Shown piece by piece: positions 1-5,064 of a stretch of DNA of 7,655 nucleotides. The notes beneath the pieces are model-generated. The model saw only the letters and a list, made by a program, of their open reading frames with translations. It did no database searches and had not been told where the DNA came from. The position numbers and the translations under genes were made by a program. Within the stretch, counting starts at the first letter, position 1; each line of letters opens with the position of its first letter. Location of the stretch: the NCBI GenBank assembly GCA_031266855.1, contig JAISAF010000065.1, positions 1 through 7,655 on the forward strand, read 5' to 3'. The DNA comes from Spirochaetales bacterium. GTDB taxonomy: Bacteria > Spirochaetota > Spirochaetia > DTKZ01.

Positions 1-225
1 AAAGAGGCTTTCAGGGATCTGCCCTCAAAGGAAAAACCCTACACCGAAGCAAACCTCCGCGCCTGGCTGCGGGTATTCCTTCGCCGTTTTTTCAGCCAGC
101 AGTTCAAAAGGTCCTGCATCCCCGATGGCCCCAAAGTAGGAACAGTAAGCCTCTCTCCCCGAGGCGACTGGCGCATGCCCTCGGACGCCGCGGTAGAGGC
201 GTGGCTGGAAAGGCTGGAGAGCTAA
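1..225 (+). CDS. nadE: Glutamine-dependent NAD+ synthetase, C-terminal 74 residues (5' end outside window)
   Basis: The reading frame is open from base 1 to a TAA at 223-225. It encodes the C-terminal tail of the large, two-domain NAD+ synthetase, which amidates deamido-NAD+ with ammonia taken from glutamine, the last step of NAD synthesis in the cytoplasm. The recognisable part is the highly conserved tail: an Arg/Phe-rich helix (LRRFFSQQFKRS) followed by PDGPKVG, then LSPRGDWRMPSDA. This tail occurs at the end of the long bacterial form, whose glutaminase (nitrilase-like) domain would lie upstream, outside the window. The fragment looks intact to its natural stop. It is a housekeeping gene, separated from the downstream operon by more than 800 bases and so probably not co-regulated with it. 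The domain identity rests on motif recognition alone. Confidence 0.88.
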   Translation, partial: KEAFRDLPSKEKPYTEANLRAWLRVFLRRFFSQQFKRSCIPDGPKVGTVSLSPRGDWRMPSDAAVEAWLERLES

Positions 226-308
226 TATTTTTCAGCAACAATTTTGAAAAACTCTAAATAAAGAATATCACTATCAGGTTTATTCTGCCGCGCAGGAATT
301 TGGGCGCA

Positions 309-336
309 TTTTTTTGCCCGCAGCCGGGCAAAAAAA
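309..336. repeat. Perfect 12-bp inverted repeat with A/T-tract flanks
   Basis: Seven T residues and GCCCG (309-320) are followed by the loop CAGC (321-324) and then CGGGC plus seven A residues (325-336). The arms are perfectly complementary over 12 bp. Because the T-tract precedes the GC stem on both strands, this is not a standard intrinsic terminator in either direction, though the transcript would fold into a strong hairpin. It lies at one edge of the GC-rich block. Confidence 0.75.
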
Positions 337-367
337 CCGGGCTTTCCGGGACTCCGCTATCGCTACG

Positions 368-386
368 GCCCCGCCTGCGGCGTGGC
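368..386. repeat. GC-rich short hairpin, REP-like
   Basis: GCC (368-370) and CGCC (372-375) pair with GGCG (379-382) and GGC (384-386) around the loop TGC, with one C/T mismatch (371/383). It sits in the most GC-rich part of the gap and has the size and composition of a REP-type hairpin. It could be chance pairing in GC-rich DNA. Confidence 0.4.
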
Positions 387-430
387 TGCTTCGCATCCCT
401 CCAATCCCTTGCGCGCGCACCAGCGGCGAA

Positions 431-460
431 CAAGCGAATTTGCGTTAGCAAATTCGCTTG
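431..460. repeat. Perfect 13-bp inverted repeat, 4-nt loop
   Basis: CAAGCGAATTTGC (431-443) and GCAAATTCGCTTG (448-460) are exact reverse complements around the loop GTTA. A perfect 13-bp arm with so short a loop is very unlikely by chance. It is not followed by a T-tract, so it does not look like a terminator. It may be a structural part of a dispersed repeat, a protein-binding site or a hairpin formed in single-stranded DNA. Confidence 0.8.
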
Positions 461-491
461 CCTATTCAAAACGCATGAGCGGGCAGCCCAT

Positions 492-517
492 GCGCGACGG
501 CAAACCGGCGCTTTTTT
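492..517 (+). terminator. Terminator-like hairpin, possibly ending the nadE transcript
   Basis: GCGC (492-495) and CGG (498-500) pair with CCG (505-507) and GCGC (508-511), with a 2-nt GA bulge on the left side and the loop CAAA. Six T residues (512-517) follow directly. This is the intrinsic-terminator arrangement on the + strand. It lies about 270 nt past the nadE stop, and I see no better terminator closer to that gene. Confidence 0.5.
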
Positions 518-529
518 CCACAGAATCCG

Positions 530-549
530 CCGCTGCTTTTTTGTAGCGG
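530..549. repeat. 7-bp hairpin with a T6 loop
   Basis: CCGCTGC (530-536) pairs with GTAGCGG (543-549), including one G-U pair, around a loop of six T residues. It follows directly after the candidate terminator. Its function is unknown. Confidence 0.4.
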
Positions 550-624
550 TATCTAAATCCCGGCATTACCGGATGACTGTCTCCCGGCGGGAAGCCATCG
601 ATTTCATACCCCTCAGCTTACATT

Positions 625-644
625 GGTAAATCCAGCGGTTTACC
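625..644. repeat. 6-bp hairpin GGTAAA/TTTACC
   Basis: GGTAAA (625-630) and TTTACC (639-644) form perfect arms around an 8-nt loop. An alternative overlapping stem is CCAG (632-635) with CTGG (644-647). There is no T-tract. It may be chance. Confidence 0.3.
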
Positions 645-777
645 TGGAAAGGGTTATATCTGAAATTTTAATCCAATTTCTTTGTCAAACGATGATGCCG
701 CATGACTCTTTTCCCGCGATTTTTCATTCCTTAATAATACTCCTCTGTACCGACGGCTAAATTTCTAAACAAAATGA

Positions 778-807
778 TTGACAAAATTCAAATATACTAT
801 GTAGTAT
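778..807 (+). promoter_or_regulatory. Candidate sigma-70-type promoter of the transport/catabolic operon
   Basis: A perfect -35 hexamer TTGACA (778-783) is followed 18 bp later by TAGTAT (802-807), which matches 4 of 6 bases of the -10 consensus. The surroundings are AT-rich, and this is the best promoter candidate in the gap. It would start transcription near 813-815 and give a leader of about 285 nt before the first operon gene. The -10 assignment is the weaker half, because nearby alternatives such as TATGTA exist. Confidence 0.5.
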
Positions 808-813
808 GTATAT
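792..813. promoter_or_regulatory. Palindromic candidate operator overlapping the -10 region
   Basis: Two inverted repeats are nested close together. ATATAC (792-797) with GTATAT (808-813) is centred at 802.5. ATACTA (794-799) with TAGTAT (802-807), spacer TG, is centred at 800.5. Both overlap the proposed -10, where a bound dimeric regulator would block transcription. AT-rich palindromes containing GTAT/ATAC are common for GntR-family repressors of organic-acid operons, but the regulator type is inference and no regulator gene is in the window. Confidence 0.45.
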
Positions 814-886
814 GCCTGTCAAATCAAGAGAAGGCTGGCGTGAAAAGAATAAAATGCTGTGCGTGGACAAAAAAACGACGGGATAA
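812..886 (+). CDS. Possible 24-residue leader ORF, no ribosome-binding site
   Basis: ATG at 812-814 opens a 24-codon frame ending in TAA at 884-886. The product begins MPVKSREGWR and is rich in Lys, Arg and Glu. There is no Shine-Dalgarno sequence. The ATG falls within a few bases of the transcription start predicted from the promoter at 778-807, so it could only be translated as a leaderless or nearly leaderless message. I do not recognise the peptide. It may be a chance frame or a remnant of a decayed gene. Confidence 0.15.
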   Translation: MPVKSREGWREKNKMLCVDKKTTG

Positions 887-900
887 TTTTTTACATCGAC

Positions 901-930
901 GCTGTCAGGAACTTGAGATTTCCTAACAGC
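901..930 (+). promoter_or_regulatory. Strong hairpin in the operon leader
   Basis: GCTGT (901-905) and AGGAA (907-911) pair with TTCCT (920-924) and ACAGC (926-930). One C/A mismatch (906/925) interrupts the stem, and the loop is 8 nt (912-919). No T-run follows, so it is not an intrinsic terminator. The bases TTTCCT at 919-924 are complementary to AGGAAA at 1091-1096, in the ribosome-binding region of the first operon gene, so an alternative pairing is conceivable. That pairing is speculative. Confidence 0.5.
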
Positions 931-959
931 TCAAATATATCCTTCTGGAGGCATTAATT

Positions 960-1016
960 ATGGCAGTGATTTTTTCAACTCTGTACAACAGGAATCGAAA
1001 TGATTGTGATAGCTGA
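960..1016 (+). CDS. Candidate 18-residue leader peptide
   Basis: GGAGG (947-951) lies 8 nt before ATG at 960-962. The frame encodes MAVIFSTLYNRNRNDCDS and ends in TGA at 1014-1016. The ribosome-binding site is as good as those of the large genes, which is why I list it. The stop codon falls inside the left arm of a 7-bp hairpin (1013-1033), so a ribosome finishing the peptide would disrupt that stem, as expected for leader-peptide control. Against this, the peptide has no run of a single amino acid, and no terminator or clear switch was found. It may instead be a gene remnant. Confidence 0.35.
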   Translation: MAVIFSTLYNRNRNDCDS

Positions 1017-1033
1017 TTTTAGCTGTAAATCAG
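1013..1033 (+). promoter_or_regulatory. 7-bp leader hairpin at the end of the leader ORF
   Basis: CTGATTT (1013-1019) and AAATCAG (1027-1033) are perfect inverted arms with a 7-nt loop. The left arm includes the TGA stop of the 18-residue ORF. No T-tract follows. Confidence 0.4.
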
Positions 1034-1055
1034 TTGGTAAAAATTTATAACCCTG

Positions 1056-1072
1056 CCAGGATTGTAACCTGG
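1056..1072 (+). promoter_or_regulatory. 5-bp hairpin just upstream of the first operon gene
   Basis: CCAGG (1056-1060) and CCTGG (1068-1072) are perfect arms around a 7-nt loop. The hairpin ends 16 nt before the Shine-Dalgarno sequence of the first binding-protein gene. It may affect translation initiation or be incidental. Confidence 0.3.
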
Positions 1073-1098
1073 TTAATCGCGAAAAAATGGAGGAAAAA

Positions 1099-2103
1099 AT
1101 GAAAAAGAAGGGGTTCTTGTTTGGTTTGATAGTATTTATGTTTGTTAGTGTGTTTTCCGTTTCTGGCGGAGGAACCCGGGAGGCTTCAGAAGGCCCCTGG
1201 CAGCCTCCAAGCGATATGAGTTTTGCATGCGGCGGGAGTGTTGGCGGCGGGGTCGATACTTTTATGCGAACTATGGGACAGGTTTTTAATGCCAGCGGAA
1301 TTGTAGAACAATCTATTGGATTCCAGAATTTTACTGGCGGAGGCGGGCAGGTCTGCGTTAGAACAATATACGAGACAATGGTTGGCAGAGATAATATGCT
1401 TATGGCGGGCACGGGTTCCATTATGCCGGTGGAAGTCGCAAACAATTCGCCATCCCGCCAAACAGGGCTTACGCCTATTGCCCGTTTAATGACAGAAACA
1501 ATGGCAATTGCTGTTGGCGTAAAGAATACGAAAGTTGACACTATGGAAAAATTCCTTTCAATTATGAAATCCGATCCGGGATCGCTTAACTTCGGCGGTA
1601 CGCTGCCGCCCTCTGAAGATTTCCTTGCGATGGTTTCAATCTGTAATGCCTTGGGCATAGATTACAGGAAGTGTAACTATGTAACTTTCGATGGTAGCGG
1701 GGAAGTTTTACCAGCCCTCATGGGCGGGCATATTGATGTCTCTTTTTCCGGTATCGCTGAATGGTCCTCTGCTGTCGAAGCTGGACAGGTTAAAGTTATC
1801 GCTGTTGCTGCCAATGAACGCGCGGGCGGATTGTATAAGGATACACCGACGTTTAAGGAAAAGGGGGTAGATTTTGTGTGGCAAAACTGGCGCGGCCTTT
1901 TGGGTCCCAGGGAGATGCCGCAGGAAGCAATTGATTACTGGAAGGATGCCGCAAGAAAACTTTCTGAATCGAAAGAATGGAAAGATATGTGCGACAAAAT
2001 GCTCTATGAGCAGGGGTTCATGGTAGACGGATTTCATGATTATCTGATCGCCTATGAAAAGCAGTGTGAAGACGCATTGAAAACAGCAGGACTCATAAAA
2101 TAG
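1099..2103 (+). CDS. tctC: TctC-family substrate-binding protein of a tripartite tricarboxylate transporter, copy 1
   Basis: This is a periplasmic receptor that captures an organic acid and delivers it to a TctA/TctB membrane permease. I place the start at 1099: GGAGG (1089-1093) lies 5 nt before this ATG, while the in-frame ATG at 1087 has no ribosome-binding site and overlaps the Shine-Dalgarno sequence. The product is 334 residues, near the usual TctC length. It begins with a Lys-rich n-region, a hydrophobic core (about 5-21) and a likely signal-peptidase site near residue 22; there is no lipobox cysteine. Family features are a Gly-rich ligand loop (CGGSVGGGVDTF, from residue 44), NFTGGGG (from about 77) and the segment GSGEVLPALMGGHIDVSFSG (about 198-217). 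It is about 64% identical to copy 2 at 3417, with a gap-free alignment after the signal peptide. Six cysteines are shared by the two copies. It is first in the operon, 14 nt before the amidohydrolase. The ligand is unknown. Confidence 0.88.
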   Translation: MKKKGFLFGLIVFMFVSVFSVSGGGTREASEGPWQPPSDMSFACGGSVGGGVDTFMRTMGQVFNASGIVEQSIGFQNFTGGGGQVCVRTIYETMVGRDNMLMAGTGSIMPVEVANNSPSRQTGLTPIARLMTETMAIAVGVKNTKVDTMEKFLSIMKSDPGSLNFGGTLPPSEDFLAMVSICNALGIDYRKCNYVTFDGSGEVLPALMGGHIDVSFSGIAEWSSAVEAGQVKVIAVAANERAGGLYKDTPTFKEKGVDFVWQNWRGLLGPREMPQEAIDYWKDAARKLSESKEWKDMCDKMLYEQGFMVDGFHDYLIAYEKQCEDALKTAGLIK

Positions 2104-2117
2104 GCTGGAGAGGATAT

Positions 2118-3356
2118 ATGATCGTATTAAAAAATTCAAATGTTTTTGACGGTGTATCGGAAACCCTGAAAAAGAATTGTTCTGTACTTCTGGAAGGAGA
2201 TAAAATCAAGGAAGTACGCGAACAGGATAAAACCACGTATGAGAATTGCGAAGTAATTGATCTGGGCGGAAGGGTTCTTATGCCTGGTCTCATTGAATGC
2301 CACATGCATGTACTGCAATGCGAAATACCGGAACCGGATAAATGTATGAATGACAGAACCCCTGGCGGCGACCGTCTGGAAAATACCGATGCATACGTAT
2401 GTTTTCGTGGCGTTTATTCATGCCGCCGGATGCTGGACGCGGGTTTTACAACGGTTTTTGATGGCGGCGGCAATAATTTTATGGAAGCGGCATTGCGGGA
2501 ATGTATCAACACAGGTCTGTTTGACGCTCCTGATTATTATATTTGCGGCTTGCAGATAACCGCCGGCAGGGGGCATCTTCCCGGCATTGGATATGAAGCT
2601 CATGGTGAATGGGGGATACGCGAAGCTGTGCGCAAGATGCTGTGGTGGGGAGCCAATCATATAAAAATCAAGATGAGCGCGCCAATGCGTATGCCTGGAA
2701 GGAATACGGAGCGTAGCGAGTATACAGTACCGGAGATAAAAGCCGCTTGTGAAGAAGCTCATTCGGCGGGCCTCCTTGTTAGCGGGCATGCCCGTGGAGC
2801 TATTCCTATAAAAGATTTTTTAGAGGGTGGCGGCGACCGTATTGTGCATGGAACGGGTATTGATGATGAGGGAATCGAAATGATTCTGAAACGTAATCAA
2901 TATGTATATCCGACGCTCTGCGCTCCATACTATGAGTGTACAGACACTGCCAAGGCAATTAAACCCAAAAAAACAATTGATGCGCTGCTCAAAAAAGGGC
3001 GTGAACATTTTGAAAGTGTCAAAAAAATGTATAAGGCCGGGGTAAAATTCGCTTTCGCGTCAGACTCCGGGGCAATGGATATGTGGCCTGGTATCAACTG
3101 TTTCAATGAAATGCTGCACATGAGGGAAATCGGCATGTCCAATATTGGGATACTTCGGGCTGCAACATCCGAAGCGGCAAAAGCGGTAGGGCTGGAATCT
3201 CTGGTAGGCGCCGTCAAGCCGGGAATGAGAGCAAACCTCATTGTTGTTGAAAAAAACCCTGTACAGGAAAATATTGAACAGATGCAGGAAGTCAAAATGG
3301 TTATTAAGGCCGGCAGGATTGTTCGGAATAAACTTCCCATTGCGATTTCCTTTTAA
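2118..3356 (+). CDS. Metal-dependent amidohydrolase (imidazolonepropionase / Xaa-Pro dipeptidase-like)
   Basis: This is a cytoplasmic 412-residue hydrolase of the amidohydrolase superfamily, with no signal peptide. It has the typical N-terminal beta-sandwich strand pattern (residues 1-55, ending GGRVLMPGLIE), then a TIM-barrel. The full metal-site set is visible: HMH at 62-64, a candidate carboxylated lysine in HIKIK (183 or 185), His224 in SGHARG, His244 in VHGTG and Asp316 in FASDSG. ITAGRGHLP (147-155) resembles the matching loop of the subgroup that cleaves dipeptides, imidazolonepropionate and related amides. The C-terminus (VGAVKPGMRANLIVVEKNP, 363-381) completes the sandwich. GGAG at 2107-2110 precedes the ATG by 7 nt. 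Lying between two transport receptor genes, it probably acts on the imported compound, opening an amide, lactam or similar bond. The specific substrate cannot be told from sequence. The protein has about 13 cysteines, which is high. Confidence 0.87.
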   Translation: MIVLKNSNVFDGVSETLKKNCSVLLEGDKIKEVREQDKTTYENCEVIDLGGRVLMPGLIECHMHVLQCEIPEPDKCMNDRTPGGDRLENTDAYVCFRGVYSCRRMLDAGFTTVFDGGGNNFMEAALRECINTGLFDAPDYYICGLQITAGRGHLPGIGYEAHGEWGIREAVRKMLWWGANHIKIKMSAPMRMPGRNTERSEYTVPEIKAACEEAHSAGLLVSGHARGAIPIKDFLEGGGDRIVHGTGIDDEGIEMILKRNQYVYPTLCAPYYECTDTAKAIKPKKTIDALLKKGREHFESVKKMYKAGVKFAFASDSGAMDMWPGINCFNEMLHMREIGMSNIGILRAATSEAAKAVGLESLVGAVKPGMRANLIVVEKNPVQENIEQMQEVKMVIKAGRIVRNKLPIAISF

Positions 3357-3374
3357 GGGCATTTAGTAAATCTC

Positions 3375-3393
3375 CCGGATAGAAATTGTCCGG
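3375..3393 (+). other. Small hairpin between the amidohydrolase and tctC copy 2
   Basis: CCGGA (3375-3379) and TCCGG (3389-3393) form a perfect 5-bp stem with a 9-nt loop. The following bases are A-rich rather than T-rich, so it is not an intrinsic terminator. It lies upstream of the strong AAGGAGG ribosome-binding site of the next gene. It could be an mRNA processing or stability element, or chance. Confidence 0.25.
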
Positions 3394-3416
3394 ATAAAAA
3401 ATTAAGGAGGCGAAGA

Positions 3417-4433
3417 ATGAATAAGCAGAAGTTTTTTGTACTTTTGCTGGTACTTGCGATTATTGCCGGCTTGTCATCGGTGTATGCCGGTGGAGACAAA
3501 GAAGGCTCCGGCTCATCCGGCGGCCCCTATGCGCCGTCAAAAGACATGCTCTTTGTTTGTGGGGGCGGCGTTGGCGGTGGTCAGGATACTTTTATCCGCA
3601 TGGTAATGCAGACGCTAAACACTTCCGGAGCCTATCCTGGCCCCATTGCCCATCAGAACTGGACCGGCGGCGGTGGCCTGGTATGTATCCAGCGGGTCAA
3701 TGAGACCATGACCGGGCGTGATGACATTCTGGAATCCGGTTCCGGTGCGATTACTCCAATAGAAGTAGGTAATAACACAAAATTGCGGCAAACCGATTTA
3801 ACCGGGGTTGCGCGTCTGGTTCTTGAAACCATGGCCGTGGTTGTTTCCCCGAAGAACACGGAAATTGACAGCCTTGACACATTTCTTGCAAAACTGAAAA
3901 GCGATCCGGCGTCCATTAATTTTGGCGGGAATCTTCCTCCTGGTGAGGATTATCTGACTCTGGTAGTGATTTGCAATACGCTTGGTGTTGATTACAGGAA
4001 ATGTAATTACGTTTATTATGACGGTAGTGGTGAAGTATTGCCTGCCCTCCTTGGCGGACATATTGATGTTTCTTTCTCCGGTACTGCCGAATGGTCTGGT
4101 CCTATTCAGGCCGGGCAGGTAAAGTGTATCGCGGTTGCCGGGGATAACAGGGTGGGCGGTCTGTACAAGGATGTTCCGACTTTCAAGGAAAAAGGTGTAG
4201 ACTTTGTCTGGCAGAACTGGCGCGGTCTTCTGGGCCCCCGCGAAATGCCCAAAGAGGCTCTTGAATTCTGGCGGGAAACTCTCAAAAAACTTACCGACTC
4301 GAAAGAATGGAAAGATATGTGTGAGAGAATGTTATACGAATCGGGTTTTATGACCGATGGTTTTCAGGAATTTATCATGGATTATGAGAAAAAATGCGAG
4401 AATGCCTTGAAGATCGCGGGTCTTATACAATAA
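3417..4433 (+). CDS. tctC: TctC-family substrate-binding protein of a tripartite tricarboxylate transporter, copy 2
   Basis: This is the second periplasmic receptor of the same family, 338 residues. AAGGAGG precedes the ATG, the strongest ribosome-binding site in the window. The signal peptide is clear: a hydrophobic core at about 6-20 and cleavage after VYA (residue 24). A Gly/Ser-rich linker (25-36) leads into the mature domain. Ligand-site landmarks are CGGGVGGGQDTF (from residue 48), NWTGGGG (81-87) and GSGEVLPALLGGHIDVSFSG (203-222). The best conserved block against copy 1 is PTFKEKGVDFVWQNWRGLLG and the residues just after it. By hand count 194 of 303 aligned residues are identical. It has seven cysteines, six shared with copy 1 plus Cys237. 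It sits directly before tctB and tctA, the classical receptor-permease order. The duplicates probably bind related ligands and share one permease, or one has diverged in specificity. Confidence 0.9.
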   Translation: MNKQKFFVLLLVLAIIAGLSSVYAGGDKEGSGSSGGPYAPSKDMLFVCGGGVGGGQDTFIRMVMQTLNTSGAYPGPIAHQNWTGGGGLVCIQRVNETMTGRDDILESGSGAITPIEVGNNTKLRQTDLTGVARLVLETMAVVVSPKNTEIDSLDTFLAKLKSDPASINFGGNLPPGEDYLTLVVICNTLGVDYRKCNYVYYDGSGEVLPALLGGHIDVSFSGTAEWSGPIQAGQVKCIAVAGDNRVGGLYKDVPTFKEKGVDFVWQNWRGLLGPREMPKEALEFWRETLKKLTDSKEWKDMCERMLYESGFMTDGFQEFIMDYEKKCENALKIAGLIQ

Positions 4434-4445
4434 GTAATTTTTTTT

Positions 4446-4481
4446 AGGGGATGGAGCGGGATAGCCCATCCCTTTCTTTCT
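4446..4481 (+). terminator. Terminator-like hairpin between tctC copy 2 and tctB
   Basis: GGGATGG (4448-4454) pairs with CCATCCC (4466-4472). An inner GC/GC pair (4456-4457 with 4464-4465) and outer A-T and G-T pairs (4446-4447 with 4473-4474) extend the stem. The pyrimidine run TTTCTTTCT (4473-4481) follows. The T-tract is interrupted by C, so termination would be partial. This would leave more receptor than permease mRNA, a common arrangement for binding-protein transporters. The tctB ribosome-binding site begins just 3 nt further on. Confidence 0.6.
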
Positions 4482-4494
4482 ATGAGGTGGGAAA

Positions 4495-5037
4495 ATGAAA
4501 TCACGACAGGATCTGCTTTTTGAAATAAAAGTCAGTGTTTTCCTTCTGGTGTTCGCGCTTGTCTATGTTATCCTCACGCTGGTTGGAATTGATACAAGCG
4601 GACGGTTTCTTCAAGGGAATGCGGGACTGGACCCGACTACTTTTCCTTATTTTATTGGGATAGTCTTTACAGGAACAGCTTTTTATTTGCTTGTCAAATC
4701 TATTTACCAGTACCGGCTGAACACGGAGAAGGAAAATACCGATGCGGCAAAGGGAATCGGGATTCCGGTTGTAGAAAAGAAGCCTTTTCCGTTTCCGGTA
4801 AAGGCTTCACTGGTTCCATATATCGCCTTCATCGTTTATATTGCCACTTTAAGGCTGTTTGGGTTTATTCTTGATTCAGTGCTTCTTTCCATAGTCATTC
4901 TTTTTTATTTAAACCAGAAAAACCGCATGCGCAATATAATCTTTGCGATTGTTTTCCCTGTATTTGTTTTTCTTTTGTTTAATAAAGTTCTGGATGTCCG
5001 GTTGCCCATTGGCTATATTTTTGGGGCAAAATATTAA
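4495..5037 (+). CDS. tctB: TctB-family small membrane subunit of a tripartite tricarboxylate transporter
   Basis: This is the small integral membrane component that pairs with TctA in the inner membrane. It has 180 residues, within the usual range for the family. GAGGT (4484-4488) lies 6 nt before the ATG. Hydrophobic segments are at about 12-30, 51-70, 104-119, 121-139 and 147-162, with a charged cytoplasmic or periplasmic loop (about 71-103) between the second and third. Family landmarks are the Gly/Asp/Pro motif GLDPTTFPYFIG (44-55) after the first helix and the C-terminal VLDVRLPIG (165-173). TctB sequences diverge widely, so the call leans partly on its position directly between a receptor gene and tctA. 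The gap to tctA is 27 nt. No truncation is seen. Confidence 0.86.
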   Translation: MKSRQDLLFEIKVSVFLLVFALVYVILTLVGIDTSGRFLQGNAGLDPTTFPYFIGIVFTGTAFYLLVKSIYQYRLNTEKENTDAAKGIGIPVVEKKPFPFPVKASLVPYIAFIVYIATLRLFGFILDSVLLSIVILFYLNQKNRMRNIIFAIVFPVFVFLLFNKVLDVRLPIGYIFGAKY

Positions 5038-5064
5038 TGGCATTATTCATGCAATGGAGGAATA

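Larger units (their letters stand above)
226..777. other. Gene-free intergenic stretch: GC-rich palindromic region flanked by AT-rich DNA
   Basis: No convincing gene is present on either strand. Positions 226-290 and about 650-777 are AT-rich. Between them, about 290-550 is markedly GC-rich and full of short inverted repeats, listed separately. Overlapping open frames exist here on both strands (300-629 forward, 254-469 reverse). Their products are Arg/Ala/Pro-rich with no domain, they lack ribosome-binding sites, and they are read through the palindromes, so I treat them as repeat-derived. The composition resembles dispersed intergenic repeat elements of the REP type, but a second copy is not visible in this window. 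Confidence 0.6.

Noticed and set aside
309..336. Intrinsic terminator at the 12-bp palindrome
   Set aside because: On both strands the T-tract precedes the GC stem and an A-tract follows, the reverse of a terminator.
254..469. Open frame of 71 codons on the - strand in the same gap
   Set aside because: It overlaps the same repeat in antisense and has low-complexity Arg-rich sequence. No promoter or ribosome-binding site supports it.
300..629. Open frame of 109 codons on the + strand in the gap after nadE
   Set aside because: It has no ribosome-binding site, reads straight through the palindromic GC-rich repeat, and its Arg/Ala-rich product shows no domain. It is most likely a by-product of GC-rich repeat DNA.
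226..1086. CRISPR array, tRNA or known riboswitch in the long gap
   Set aside because: There are no regularly spaced direct repeats, no cloverleaf with tRNA-like arms and no riboswitch core that I recognise.
1087..1098. ATG at 1087 as the start of the first receptor
   Set aside because: It has no upstream Shine-Dalgarno sequence and its own bases are part of the GGAGG that serves the ATG at 1099. The later start also gives a normal signal peptide.
975..1658. Long - strand frame opposite the first receptor gene
   Set aside because: It is antisense to a well supported TctC gene. Its Pro/Ser/Thr-rich product is typical of a shadow frame and it has no recognisable motif.
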